This document shows positions 40,740-49,566 of a stretch of DNA of 64,000 bases, in pieces. A program made the translations under genes and the position numbers. Below the pieces are notes generated by a model. It did not search any database and had not been told where the DNA came from. It saw nothing but the letters and a program-made list of their open reading frames with translations. The stretch lies in NCBI RefSeq assembly GCF_008124765.1, contig NZ_VNHS01000001.1, positions 1,178,001 through 1,242,000 of the forward strand. Reading direction: 5' to 3'. Source of the DNA: Paenibacillus methanolicus (GTDB lineage: Bacteria > Bacillota > Bacilli > Paenibacillales > Paenibacillaceae). Every line of letters starts with the position of its first letter. Positions within the stretch are counted from its first letter, which is position 1.

Positions 40740-42791
40740 CTATTCCGTCACCGTAATCCCTTCAAACCTCGCTCTCCCCCGACAACCGAACCCGAATCGC
40801 TCGCCGTCGAACGCGGCCAGATCGTCGTAAAGAATCGTCTCGTTCAGCATGACGAACAAACGGTCATGCCCCTTCCTCGACCGGAACGAATGCAGGAGGT
40901 GCCGCTCGCAGCCGCCCGCAAGCCGAATCGGCGGCAGGTCGAGCACGTCGCCGGCCCGGCACATGTGGCCGCGCACCTCCGAGGATGCCAGGTCAAGCTC
41001 GAACTTCAAATAGTTCTGTTTGTCCCGATACGCGGCGTAGAACACGACCGAGCGGCTAGCGGCTGGCGATTCGACCACGAAATCCAATTGCACCTGACAG
41101 CTAGCGGGCAAGCTATCGGCGGAGAAGACGGTTTGCTCGGCAGCCGTGTCGTCGGTCTGGCAGACGAACGCGCCTTGATCGAACGCCCAAGAAGCGAAGA
41201 CGCCGGACGTATCCGCCGCTTCGAACAGCGCCGCGAATTCGTCGTCCGCGCCTTCCCTATGTTCGAGATGGCGCGTCACTTCGATCGAAGCGAACGAGGC
41301 CGAGGTAAACCGCGTCGCGAGGCCGATGGCGCCTTCGCGCAGTCCGTATCGCTCGCGAAGCATCGGGACGCCGCCCAGCAGCACCCGGCAGAAGCCGCCA
41401 AGCTTCTCGATCCGGAGCGTCTGGTCACAATCGAACCGGAATGCCGGCGGCAGCGCGGCTTCGGTCGCCCGGCCGCGAATCCCGCCGCGCACCTCGTGCA
41501 TCGTCAGCCTCCCGCGTCCGGCATCGAGCTCGACGAGGACGTAATTCCGATCGTCCTGATAGCAAGCGTACACGCCGTAGACGCCGCCCAAGAAGTGATG
41601 GCGCCAACGTAAGCTTACCTCGCATACATAGTTTCGGAACGCGGAGGACGTGATCATCGCGGCCGCGCAAGCATGGCTCGTTTGCGTCAGTTTCCCGCCT
41701 TGCCTCGTCCACTCCCCGCGCAGCGTCCGCCAATTAGCGGCCGCCGCCTCGCCGTCCGTATCCTCGAACAAATCGCGGAAAGCCGGCATCGCGGGCGCAT
41801 CCTGCTTCGCATAGGTCGGCCCCGGCGTCCAGATGCGCTCGCCGTTCCACAGAAGCGGGTCCATGCGCAGCTGACGCTGCTCTTGCGCTTGATCGATCTG
41901 CTGCGTCGCGTCCCGGCCATGGTAGACCATCCACAGATCCACGTTATTCGGCGCCATGGCGAGCGAATGATGGCCGGTTCCTTCCACGCGTTCATTCCGG
42001 CGGATGACCGGAGAGTATGTGAAGTCGTCGGGATATTTGCGCCAGTTCCGGCCGTCAGCCGACATCGCATAACCGACGTAATAATGCTCGTGCGTGAACG
42101 CATTTCCGCTGTACATCACATAGTGTTTGCCCCGCCGCTGCAAGTAGAACGCGCCCTCGATCGTATGCCAATCGCGTCCGTCGCCGAACCGGTTGCGGGC
42201 GAAAATCTCCTCGTCGATCGTCGGCGCCAGCACCAGCTCCGGCTTGCCCTCCGGCGTCAGGAGGTCGATGAGCCGATCCCGCAGAATAACCGTGCCCGGC
42301 CGCGATGCCGAGGTTCCTGTATAGTCATTGACGGAATAATAGAGGTAGAACGCGCCGTCGTCCTGCCTCACGACATGGGCATCGATGCTGAAATTGCCGA
42401 AGAACGTTTTCACATACGTGAACGGTCCCTCGGGCGAGGTAGAGACCGATACCTTCATGTATTCGAAGTGCGGATCCTCCTCCTGCTCCGGCGTCGAGGA
42501 GTAATACATATAGAACGTGCCGTTGTCGTAGAGCACCGACGGCGCCCAGAAGTTCTTCTGTCCCTCCTGCCGTAAAGCATAGCCCTCATACGTCCAGTCG
42601 ACCAAGTCCTTGGAACGGAGCAGTTTAACTCCGGGTCCTCCCGTGGCGTAGCAGTAATATTCGCCATTATGCTTAAGCACGTAGGGATCCGGAATAACTT
42701 GCGCGTCCGGCGACTGGCCGCTATCCGCGATCGTCAGCGGATTTTGATAGTTGGCGCCGCCCAATTGCGGCAATCGATGCTCGTTATTCAT
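40740..42791 (-). CDS. Glycoside hydrolase family 43-like enzyme with C-terminal beta-sandwich modules
   Basis: This 683-residue protein has no signal peptide. A five-bladed propeller (about 15-330) carries IPDPYVLKHNGEYYCYATGG (the catalytic base aspartate is usually in this IPDPYV strand), KNFWAPSVLYDNGTFYMYYS, SIDAHVVRQDDGAFYLYYS, HTIEGAFYLQRRGKHYVMYS (the acid glutamate is expected in this E-G/A block) and GHHSLAMAP. Two C-terminal concanavalin-like modules follow (about 345-510 and 520-683). GH43 members are arabinofuranosidases, xylosidases or galactanases. The start at 42791 is taken because AAGGA lies 8 nt upstream. The neighbouring YtfQ-like remnant would have supplied a pentose or galactofuranose importer. 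Confidence 0.87.
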   Translation of the reverse strand: MNNEHRLPQLGGANYQNPLTIADSGQSPDAQVIPDPYVLKHNGEYYCYATGGPGVKLLRSKDLVDWTYEGYALRQEGQKNFWAPSVLYDNGTFYMYYSSTPEQEEDPHFEYMKVSVSTSPEGPFTYVKTFFGNFSIDAHVVRQDDGAFYLYYSVNDYTGTSASRPGTVILRDRLIDLLTPEGKPELVLAPTIDEEIFARNRFGDGRDWHTIEGAFYLQRRGKHYVMYSGNAFTHEHYYVGYAMSADGRNWRKYPDDFTYSPVIRRNERVEGTGHHSLAMAPNNVDLWMVYHGRDATQQIDQAQEQRQLRMDPLLWNGERIWTPGPTYAKQDAPAMPAFRDLFEDTDGEAAAANWRTLRGEWTRQGGKLTQTSHACAAAMITSSAFRNYVCEVSLRWRHHFLGGVYGVYACYQDDRNYVLVELDAGRGRLTMHEVRGGIRGRATEAALPPAFRFDCDQTLRIEKLGGFCRVLLGGVPMLRERYGLREGAIGLATRFTSASFASIEVTRHLEHREGADDEFAALFEAADTSGVFASWAFDQGAFVCQTDDTAAEQTVFSADSLPASCQVQLDFVVESPAASRSVVFYAAYRDKQNYLKFELDLASSEVRGHMCRAGDVLDLPPIRLAGGCERHLLHSFRSRKGHDRLFVMLNETILYDDLAAFDGERFGFGCRGRARFEGITVTE

Positions 42792-42979
42792 CCTCATCGT
42801 CCTTCTTTCCCCTGGAAATCAAGCCTGCCGCGAACGGGTCTCCCTGCCGCGGCCGCGGTCGTTACCTCATCGTAATTCATCCGCATTTCGTGCTTGAAGG
42901 ACATTTCTTTGGATGCGTGCGGCATTTTTCCATAATGAACAGGCTACTGGAGCCCGCTTATCCTGCGGCATTAGCCGGT

Positions 42980-43579
42980 TTAAAATTCCCGGTTGCCCAG
43001 CTCGACCTTCGCGCTCTGCGGCGTGAATAGCCCTTCGGCCGTGACGATCTTCATCGGCAGCTCCTTCCCGGCCACCAGGTCCTTCACCGCTTTCATGAGC
43101 TGCGGCCCGAGCAGCGGGTCGCATTCGACGACCAAGTTCAGCTTGCCGATGCTGAGCGCCTTGAGCGCCGCCCGCGTCGCATCGACCGAGATGATCCGAA
43201 TATCCTTGCCCAGCTTCAGGCCGAATGCCTCAATCGCCTCGATCGCGCCGAGCGCCATGTCGTCGTTGTGCGCATAGACGATGCCGATCTCGCGGCTATG
43301 CTCGCGCAGCGCTTGCTCCATCAGCGACCTCCCCTTCGCCCTCGTGAAGTCGCCCTCATAGGAAGCAAGCCGACGGAATCGCGCGTCGCCGCTTAGCGCC
43401 TCGTCGAAGCCGCGCTTGCGGCCGATCGCCGGCGCGGAACCCGGGGTGCCCTGCAGCTCGACGACGTTGAAGCCGCGGCCTTCCTCCGCTTCGTGAACGA
43501 GCCAGTTGGCCGCCCGCCGCCATTCGTCGCGGAAATCCGACCCGATATAGGCGGCCCGATTGATAGATACGCTTACACC
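42980..43579 (-). pseudogene. Truncated YtfQ-like sugar-binding protein (5' half missing)
   Basis: The frame is open for about 199 codons between a stop at 43580-43582 and the TAA at 42980, but lacks the signal peptide and first domain. What remains matches the C-terminal half of ribose/galactofuranose-type binding proteins: AAYIGSDFRDEWRRAANWLV, VVELQGTPGSAPAIGRKRGF, GDFTRAKGRSLMEQAL, VYAHNDDMALGAIEA, VVECDPLLGPQLMKAVKDLV and VTAEGLFTPQ. An internal ATG at 43321 would give a 113-residue piece, too short to fold normally. No permease or ATPase follows, so this looks like a decayed transport locus next to the GH43 gene. Confidence 0.8.
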
Positions 43580-43762
43580 CTAACTATATAAACGACGGCT
43601 TCGGGCTGTATTTACAAATTACCGATTTTGTTTATGATTTTCTGTCCTTTGTGATCCGCACGAGCGTTCCTTTCTCCCTCTTGTCGGCGGCGAAAACGCG
43701 TTAGCGCGCGCATCGAAAAATAACGTCGAAAAGCGCCACGGGGATGGGAACCCGGGACGCCA

Positions 43763-44395
43763 TTATGAATCATTTCGGAAGTATAAGATAACGACCGTTT
43801 CCTTCAACGCGCGAACTTCGCCGATCCCCTCGTTCGCGTCTTGGACGGAGGCGAGAATGGCGTGCACCGTTTCCGCGACGGATTGGAACGCATGCGCCGC
43901 CTCCTTCACCATGCCGGATTGCTCCGCCGACAAGGCTTCCGTTCTGCCCATGACGGCCATCGCCTCCGCAAACTCCCGGCCGAGCCCGTCGATCGTCTCG
44001 TAAATTTCGCCAGTCGCCGAGGAAGCCTGGGTGGCAAGCTTGCGGATTTCCGAGGCCACGACGGCAAATCCTTGTCCGGATTCTCCCGCCCTTGCCGCTT
44101 CGATGCTCGCGTTGAGCGCCAACAGCTTCGTTTGATCCGCTATGCCGTATATCGCATGGACGATGTCCCGGATGCCGTTCATGCGGCCCGCGAGCGATTC
44201 GAGCGTATCCGCGATTTCGCCGTTCGCCCGGTCCGTCTCCCGCGCGTGCGCTTGCAGCGAATCCATCTGCCCGGCTCCGGCGACGAGCACGTCTTCCGCG
44301 GTCGCGGACAATGAGGCAATAGTCGCCGCACTGCCATGCACGTATTCGATGAGTTGCGACAACCGCTGCGTCTCCATATTAGCGCCCTCGGTCAA
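43763..44395 (-). pseudogene. Fragment of a methyl-accepting chemotaxis protein
   Basis: The 210-residue frame contains only the cytoplasmic signalling hairpin, with the near-invariant tip [20 protein letters not shown] followed by [13 protein letters not shown]. The receptor part, the membrane helices and HAMP are missing, and an in-frame stop lies shortly upstream. The C-terminal helix is also cut, replaced by the aberrant end [14 protein letters not shown]. The putative TTG start has no strong ribosome site. Short soluble receptors exist, so a functional mini-receptor is possible. Truncation at both ends beside another remnant favours a pseudogene. Confidence 0.65.
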
Positions 44396-44510
44396 TGTCG
44401 CTTGCCGCGAGGCGCCGTTACGCCCTTATTTTTCATTGTAATTAATTGGGAGTCACTAACCTTCGATTATGCCTGACAGAAGAGCATGAACCGTCTTATC
44501 GGCACACGAA

Positions 44511-44539
44511 AACGAACGACCCCCTAGGGATCGTTCGTT
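44511..44539 (-). terminator. Terminator of the Mn-catalase gene
   Basis: AACGAACGA at 44511-44519 and TCGTTCGTT at 44531-44539 form the core of a long perfect stem with C/G-rich inner bases and a very small loop. In minus-strand reading TTTT follows. Confidence 0.85.
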
Positions 44540-44561
44540 CACCTCATGCGCTATCGAAGCG

Positions 44562-45461
44562 TCACTTTATATTGCCCGCCGCTTTAAGTCTGGCCGCAAT
44601 CTCCTGAAAATCCAGCGCGGATATGCCTGGCGCGAATTCCTCCTCGACGGGCGGCGCTTCCGGAATCGGTACGCCTGCCGGCGCGCCCTGAATCACTTCC
44701 AGCTCCAAGCCGTCCTCCGGATGCGTCCCTTTCCAGATTTGGCCGATCTGGTTGAAATCGTTGTCGCTCCACGTGTACAGCTTCGTATGCTCGCCCTTCT
44801 CCTCATACTTGCGGGCTTCATTGTACAGCTTGTTGCTGAGCGACGGGATCGGCACCAACTTCGTTACGTCCACGCCCGTGGCCATTTCAAGCGCCTTGGC
44901 ATACGCCACGACGTGCACGCCGCCGCGGACGAGCAGGAAGCCGACGACCGCGCGAGCCGCTGGATGATCGGTCATCTCGTAGACCTTCATTTTGTGCGTG
45001 CGCGCTCCGCATTCCAAGAAGAAATTATGCAACAGGTCTTCGACCAGATTGCCGCTGTTGAACACATAGGTTCCGTTCCACGGGTTGCCCATGGAGTCGT
45101 AAGGCATTGCGCCTTGCGCGCCGGCGAGGAAGTGGTAGGATAGCCGGGCATCCTTGACGGTGCCGAGCGGCGTGCGGTCCGGGTCGTCGTACGCCGTCGA
45201 CCCCCGCAAACATTTGTTGATGGCATGGGAGACGAGCTCGACATGTCCCAGCTCTTCGGCGGTAATGCTCATGACCAGATCATAGAAGGGCTTCAGCTTT
45301 TCTTTCGAACGAAAATTGAACGATTGGAACAAGTAGTTGTTCAACGTCGACATCTCGCCGAACTTGCCGCCCAGCAGCTCCTGTATGGCGGCGGCTGCAT
45401 TTGGGTCGGGCTTCTCGACGTCAGGAATTTCAATCATGATTTCATCCATTCGCTTGAACAT
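44562..45461 (-). CDS. Manganese (non-haem) catalase
   Basis: This 299-residue ferritin-like enzyme removes hydrogen peroxide with a dinuclear manganese centre. The ligand helices are visible: AIQELLGGKFGEMSTLNNYL, ITAEELGHVELVSHAIN (Glu and His), FFLECGARTHKMKVYEM (Glu) and RGGVHVVAYAKALE (His). The C-terminal tail is Glu/Pro-rich (GVPIPEAPPVEEEFAPG). The start at 45461 (MFKRMDE) is favoured because family members start there and GGGAGG precedes it. An upstream ATG at 45497 adds 12 residues but has no clear ribosome site. The gene is monocistronic. In spore formers such catalases are often coat or stress proteins. Confidence 0.93.
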   Translation of the reverse strand: MFKRMDEIMIEIPDVEKPDPNAAAAIQELLGGKFGEMSTLNNYLFQSFNFRSKEKLKPFYDLVMSITAEELGHVELVSHAINKCLRGSTAYDDPDRTPLGTVKDARLSYHFLAGAQGAMPYDSMGNPWNGTYVFNSGNLVEDLLHNFFLECGARTHKMKVYEMTDHPAARAVVGFLLVRGGVHVVAYAKALEMATGVDVTKLVPIPSLSNKLYNEARKYEEKGEHTKLYTWSDNDFNQIGQIWKGTHPEDGLELEVIQGAPAGVPIPEAPPVEEEFAPGISALDFQEIAARLKAAGNIK

Positions 45462-45684
45462 CTCGGTATCTACCTCCCAAAGTTGGAATTCTCTCATGCT
45501 TAACCAAGTTTGGAAGCTATTAATCTACTGCTCTTTATGATGAACAATACCCCTCCATTGGAATTACCAAATTTCCAACTCTCGTCCTAACTAATACCAC
45601 CCCCCACTTTATTTACAAGCGAAGTCGCAATCCCTATAATGAGGTGTACCTTACACGAACTGATAACATTGAAGGAAGATGCGA

Positions 45685-47202
45685 ATGCCGCTCGTGCCTT
45701 TTCGAAAGCCGATTCAAGTCGCCATATTGGCCTATTTATGCTTCTGCGTGCTAATTATGGCGTTATACCCCGACTCCGTCTCGCTCAAGACCGTCATCTT
45801 AATGATCCCTACCGTCATGGCGGTATTTCTCGCAGCCGTCACCACGGCATACAAAACCGGTTACCTCCGCAAATTTTGGATGTTCATTACGCTTGGGACA
45901 GCCAGCTACAGCTTGGCGAACCTAATCTATTACGCCGGCGGATGGTTCGATCTTCCCTCGGCCGTTTCCTATGCCGCCGATATTCTCTGGAATGTTCAGA
46001 CGATTATGTTTTTTGCCGCGCTTATGGTGCTCCTCATTCAAGAGAAAAATCATTTCCGCGGTATACGCTTCATGCTCGATTCCTTCATTATGATGACGAC
46101 TCTCGTGACGCTCAGCCTGGAATTCATCATCGTGCCCAACATCGAGATGATGCTGGAAAATATGACATGGCTAGGAATCGCCACCAACGTCGTTTATCCC
46201 ATTTCCGATCTGGGCATCTTGTTCTGCATATTGCATGCGCTCTACAGCTACCGCTTCGTCGGCCGGCATGAGAGCGCGACCGTTTATTTTCTCATCGCGG
46301 GCATGGTGCTATTCGTCGTCGCCGACGCCTTCTACATGTACCAGCTCGCCGTCGGCACGTTCATCGCGGGCGGGTGGCTGGATCTGGTCTGGGATATCGG
46401 ATTGCTGTTGATCGGATCATCCGGACTGTACGCATTCGAGAAGCCGGTCGAGGAAGCCGATGCCGAGGAGCAGCCTAAGTCCGCCATGCGAAGCGAAGTG
46501 TATAATCTTCGGCGCGCTACATTGCCATATGCGGGTTTCTTCTTCATGGTAGGCCTGCTCGTCTATCAGCACGAGCTCATGAACGACGGCATATTCCTCG
46601 GCATCTTGGCCGCTATGCTCTTGATCCTCTTCCGCCAGCTGTCGGTCGTGAACGAGAACCGGCTGTTGATGAGCAAGCTGCAGGACGTGCTGCAACAGAC
46701 CGATTACATGGCTAACCACGACGTCCTGACGAATCTGCCTAACCGGAGGATGTTCAAGCGCGAGCTGGATGCCGCCGTGTTGACGTGCGATCCGCTGCGC
46801 GAGCAGGTTGCCGTGCTATTCATCGATCTGGACCGGTTCAAAGCGGTCAACGATTCGCTCGGGCATGCGGCTGGCGACCAGCTTATCTTCCAGGTGTCGC
46901 AGCGCCTGGCGGAAGCCGCGCACGGCACATGCTCGGTCGTGTCCAGGCTTAGCGGCGACGAATTCACGATCCTGCTCCGCCGGACGAACGCGGACCAGCT
47001 TCGCCAGACGGCCTGTCGAATCGTGAACGCGCTATCCGCACCGTTCCACATCGGATCGAACGAGATCTGCACGACAGGCAGCGTAGGCGGCGCGCTCTCG
47101 TCCCCATCCGGAACGACCAGCGAATATTTGCTGAAGAATGCCGATGCCGCGATGTATCTGGCCAAGCAGCTAGGCGGCAATCAATACCAGCTGCACGAAT
47201 AA
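45685..47202 (+). CDS. Membrane GGDEF-domain protein (probable diguanylate cyclase)
   Basis: This 505-residue protein has about nine N-terminal hydrophobic helices (residues 10-310; for example IQVAILAYLCFCVLIMALYP) followed by a GGDEF domain at about 335-500. The domain has NHDVLTNLPNRRMFKREL, VLFIDLDRFKAVNDSLGH and AAGDQLIFQVSQRLAE, with the active-site loop reading RLSGDEFTILL. SGDEF in place of GGDEF is a common active variant. There is no EAL domain. The N-terminal array resembles multi-helix sensor modules, with unknown signal. The start at 45685 fits AAGGAAG six bases upstream. It is monocistronic and convergent with the ligase gene across a hairpin. Confidence 0.9.
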   Translation: MPLVPFRKPIQVAILAYLCFCVLIMALYPDSVSLKTVILMIPTVMAVFLAAVTTAYKTGYLRKFWMFITLGTASYSLANLIYYAGGWFDLPSAVSYAADILWNVQTIMFFAALMVLLIQEKNHFRGIRFMLDSFIMMTTLVTLSLEFIIVPNIEMMLENMTWLGIATNVVYPISDLGILFCILHALYSYRFVGRHESATVYFLIAGMVLFVVADAFYMYQLAVGTFIAGGWLDLVWDIGLLLIGSSGLYAFEKPVEEADAEEQPKSAMRSEVYNLRRATLPYAGFFFMVGLLVYQHELMNDGIFLGILAAMLLILFRQLSVVNENRLLMSKLQDVLQQTDYMANHDVLTNLPNRRMFKRELDAAVLTCDPLREQVAVLFIDLDRFKAVNDSLGHAAGDQLIFQVSQRLAEAAHGTCSVVSRLSGDEFTILLRRTNADQLRQTACRIVNALSAPFHIGSNEICTTGSVGGALSSPSGTTSEYLLKNADAAMYLAKQLGGNQYQLHE

Positions 47203-47229
47203 AGCGCGACGCATGCGCGGCTACAACGA

Positions 47230-47268
47230 GAACGGCGAGTCGATCCGATGGAGGATGACTCGCCGTTC
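47230..47268. terminator. Hairpin between convergent GGDEF and ligase genes
   Basis: Perfect 12-bp arms GAACGGCGAGTC (47230-47241) and GACTCGCCGTTC (47257-47268) with a 15-nt loop. Neither side has a long T-run, but the position between two convergent stops fits a bidirectional terminator. Confidence 0.6.
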
Positions 47269-47277
47269 TGTCGTTTC

Positions 47278-48195
47278 CTAATAGGTCCACGCGCATTCGT
47301 CGGCCCGCTTGTCCGGCAGGAACCCGATGAATGTCGTCCTGCCAAGCTCGTGCCGATCGCTCCGATCCCGGTATTCGATCCGGCAGCACAGCTCCGGACG
47401 CAGCCACTGCGTCGGCCCCTCCTTATTCGTCAGCAGGCTGCGCGCGATGTCGAGGAACGCCTCTCTTTGTTCTTCGCCGAGACCCGATTCCACGAGACCG
47501 ACCGGTTTGAACCGAACGGTCCGAAAATGTAGTCCAATGACGAGCGCGAAGACGGGGACGGTCTGGTAACCGAGTATAATGACGTCGATTTCAATCGGAT
47601 GCTTGACCTTGATCCAATCCGCGGAGACGACGTCCGGACGATAGACCGACTGCCGCCTCTTGGCGACGATGCCCTCCATTCGGCGCTCCTTCGTCCAGGC
47701 ATAGAGCGCCGTGCCCAGCCCCGGCATGAACGCGCACGCGGCAAGTCTCTCCGAAGACAAGATGGATTCGCGTAAAATGTCTTTGCGGACAAGCAAAGGT
47801 TCTCGAAGATGCTCCTCCGTCGTCTCGAGCACGTCGAAGGCGATCCATGCAGCGGGATGCGACCGGACCGCCGCGGCAATACGGCGCGGATCGCCAAGAC
47901 GAAGCCGATAGGCGATATCGTCGAACGCCGCTCTCCCGTCGTTTAGGCATATGCCTTCACAATCGAGCACGGCCTCCTTCGCGCGAATAGCCGAGACCGC
48001 TTCCTTCAATTCCGGGAACTTGTCGGTGACGCGCCGGCCGCTCCTCGTGAAGGCTTCCAGCCGTTCGCCTTGCTTGTGGATGAACATCCGCGCGCCGTCC
48101 CACTTGGGCTCGAACAGGAAGTCTTCATCATCGAAGGGTTCATCCGCGACCGAAGCCAGCATGGGCTTGACTTCTCTGAATAGAAATCGACTCAT
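47278..48195 (-). CDS. Stand-alone ATP-dependent DNA ligase (LigD ligase-domain type)
   Basis: This 305-residue protein has the nucleotidyltransferase motifs in order. Motif I is FEPKWDGARM, with Lys31 as the AMP-accepting residue; the remaining motifs are TRSGRRVTDKFPEL, VLDCEGICLND, MEGIVAKRRQSVY and SADWIKVKHP. A C-terminal OB fold has VESGLGEEQREAFLDI and GRTTFIGFLPDKRADE. In many bacteria this ligase is fused to polymerase and nuclease domains or sits next to Ku for end joining. Here neither is present in the window. The start at 48195 follows GGGGGG; a longer frame to 48240 overlaps the VOC gene. Confidence 0.9.
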   Translation of the reverse strand: MSRFLFREVKPMLASVADEPFDDEDFLFEPKWDGARMFIHKQGERLEAFTRSGRRVTDKFPELKEAVSAIRAKEAVLDCEGICLNDGRAAFDDIAYRLRLGDPRRIAAAVRSHPAAWIAFDVLETTEEHLREPLLVRKDILRESILSSERLAACAFMPGLGTALYAWTKERRMEGIVAKRRQSVYRPDVVSADWIKVKHPIEIDVIILGYQTVPVFALVIGLHFRTVRFKPVGLVESGLGEEQREAFLDIARSLLTNKEGPTQWLRPELCCRIEYRDRSDRHELGRTTFIGFLPDKRADECAWTY

Positions 48196-48220
48196 CGGAA
48201 TACGCCCCCCAGCGGTAGCT

Positions 48221-48631
48221 TCACAAGCCGTCCGCCGCATCTTGTCCGGAGGTCGCGATCATCCAGCCGACGCCATAACGATCGACAAGCCGGCCGTACA
48301 TTCTTCCCCAATGCATGGACGTGAACGGCACGAGCACCGAGCTGCCTTCCGCCAGCGCCTCGAAGACGTCTCCCGCTTCTTCATCCGATTCAAATTCGAG
48401 CGTTAAATCCATCGCGTTCCCGCGCACGGCGCCCTTCATGTCGGCCAAATAAAACACGGCTCCGACGGCATGCAGCTCCAAATGCTCCACCCGGTCCGGA
48501 TCGTGATAATCGCTGCCCGCAAGATCCCCATAGGTTTCGACGAGTCCGATCTTCCCTTTCAATACTCGCGCATAATATTCCGCCTGCTCGCGCGCATTAT
48601 CGCAGAAAATATAAGCCCTCAACACCGCCAT
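48221..48631 (-). CDS. VOC-superfamily protein (PhnB-like)
   Basis: This 136-residue protein has the paired beta-alpha-beta-beta-beta fold of the glyoxalase/dioxygenase superfamily. It starts AVLRAYIFCDNAREQAEYYA and includes VEHLELHAVGAVFYLADM, LTLEFESDEEAGDVFEALAE and WGRMYGRLVDRYGVGWMIAT. The FVPFTSMHWGRMYGR region with a late GVGWMI strand is the PhnB-like signature. The reaction is unknown; many PhnB-like proteins are uncharacterised. The stop is 25 nt before the ligase start, so the two may be co-transcribed. Confidence 0.85.
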   Translation of the reverse strand: MAVLRAYIFCDNAREQAEYYARVLKGKIGLVETYGDLAGSDYHDPDRVEHLELHAVGAVFYLADMKGAVRGNAMDLTLEFESDEEAGDVFEALAEGSSVLVPFTSMHWGRMYGRLVDRYGVGWMIATSGQDAADGL

Positions 48632-48825
48632 GCCACGAACACTCCTCAGAGCAGCCTCGCCGGCCCGCTATCAAACGCATTCTTCATCATTGTTTGCTTT
48701 TCCGGCCGATTCCAATCATGCCAAGATAAAATCGGATCGTTCGACAGTATACACGTCGTACGGTTGCGCGCCGCTCAACAGGCGCCGGACGGCACGACGG
48801 TCTCGTAAGCGGAGCATGGGAACGA

Positions 48826-48855
48826 CAAAGCACCCGAAGCTATCCGGGTGCTTTG
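48826..48855 (-). terminator. Terminator after the DoxX gene
   Basis: CAAAGCACCCG (48826-48836) and CGGGTGCTTTG (48845-48855) form a perfect 11-bp stem with an 8-nt loop. T-richness beyond the stem is modest. Confidence 0.7.
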
Positions 48856-48889
48856 CTTTGCCTTATTCGAACCCTACTGACCCGCGCGC

Positions 48890-49402
48890 TCAGGCAGCGA
48901 GCCCCTGCTGCGAATTTCTCTTGCCTCTTAATCTGCGAAGCGCAGGAAGCAAGTAGTAGTCCAAGCCGAATCTACCGGCGTTCGAGCCGGAGACGGCAAT
49001 GATCGCGCCAAGCAAAATCATCCACGGATTCGAGCTGACCGATCCGGCGAAGACGAACATAAAGTTCATGAGGACGCCAAAGAATGCGGCAACGGCCGCG
49101 AGCCCGCCAAGAATGAGTCCAAGCCCGACCAGCGTCTCGCCGATCGGAATCAGCCAGTTGAACAAGCCGACGTTCGGTTGCGCGAAATGCTCGATAAAAC
49201 CGGTGTACGTCGGATAAATCAGTTCATTCGTCCCGCGATCGACGACCGGATTGGCAACGGCGTTCTTCAGGAAACCCGAAGCGTCGAAGCCGTCTTTCAA
49301 TTTGTGGAATCCGGCGTCCAGCCACTTCCAGCCTACGTACAGCCGGAGCAGCAGCAACAACCCCGCAGCATAAACGTTTTCGCGGAGAAATCTAATTATC
49401 AT
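48890..49402 (-). CDS. DoxX-family membrane protein
   Basis: This 170-residue protein has four hydrophobic helices (AAGLLLLLRLYVGWKWLDAG; LFNWLIPIGETLVGLGLILG; LAAVAAFFGVLMNFMFVFAG; WMILLGAIIAVSGSNAGRFG). The segments RLYVGWKWLDAGFHKL and IGETLVGLGLILGG are diagnostic of DoxX. Relatives are linked to thiol or quinone stress in Bacillus and to thiosulfate:quinone oxidoreductase in archaea. The ATG at 49402 follows AAAGGGGGTG. An imperfect palindrome at 49440-49455 could bind a MarR or HxlR-type regulator. Confidence 0.88.
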   Translation of the reverse strand: MIIRFLRENVYAAGLLLLLRLYVGWKWLDAGFHKLKDGFDASGFLKNAVANPVVDRGTNELIYPTYTGFIEHFAQPNVGLFNWLIPIGETLVGLGLILGGLAAVAAFFGVLMNFMFVFAGSVSSNPWMILLGAIIAVSGSNAGRFGLDYYLLPALRRLRGKRNSQQGLAA

Positions 49403-49439
49403 TATTTCACCCCCTTTCACAGGCGTTTTTTAACATCTT

Positions 49440-49455
49440 TTATATTAACATATAA
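49440..49455. promoter_or_regulatory. AT-rich imperfect palindrome upstream of the DoxX gene
   Basis: TTATATTAACATATAA reads nearly the same on both strands (six outer positions perfectly paired on each side). It lies 38-53 bp before the start codon, a plausible operator or -10 region. Confidence 0.3.
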
Positions 49456-49566
49456 TTCCTGATCTAAAATACCTCCTATTTACATTTATGTCATATGGGC
49501 ATGGGCATGAAAAAAGGCTTAAGCAATTAGGTACTTAAGCCTCCCTCCATTGTCGAACTGATCGGT

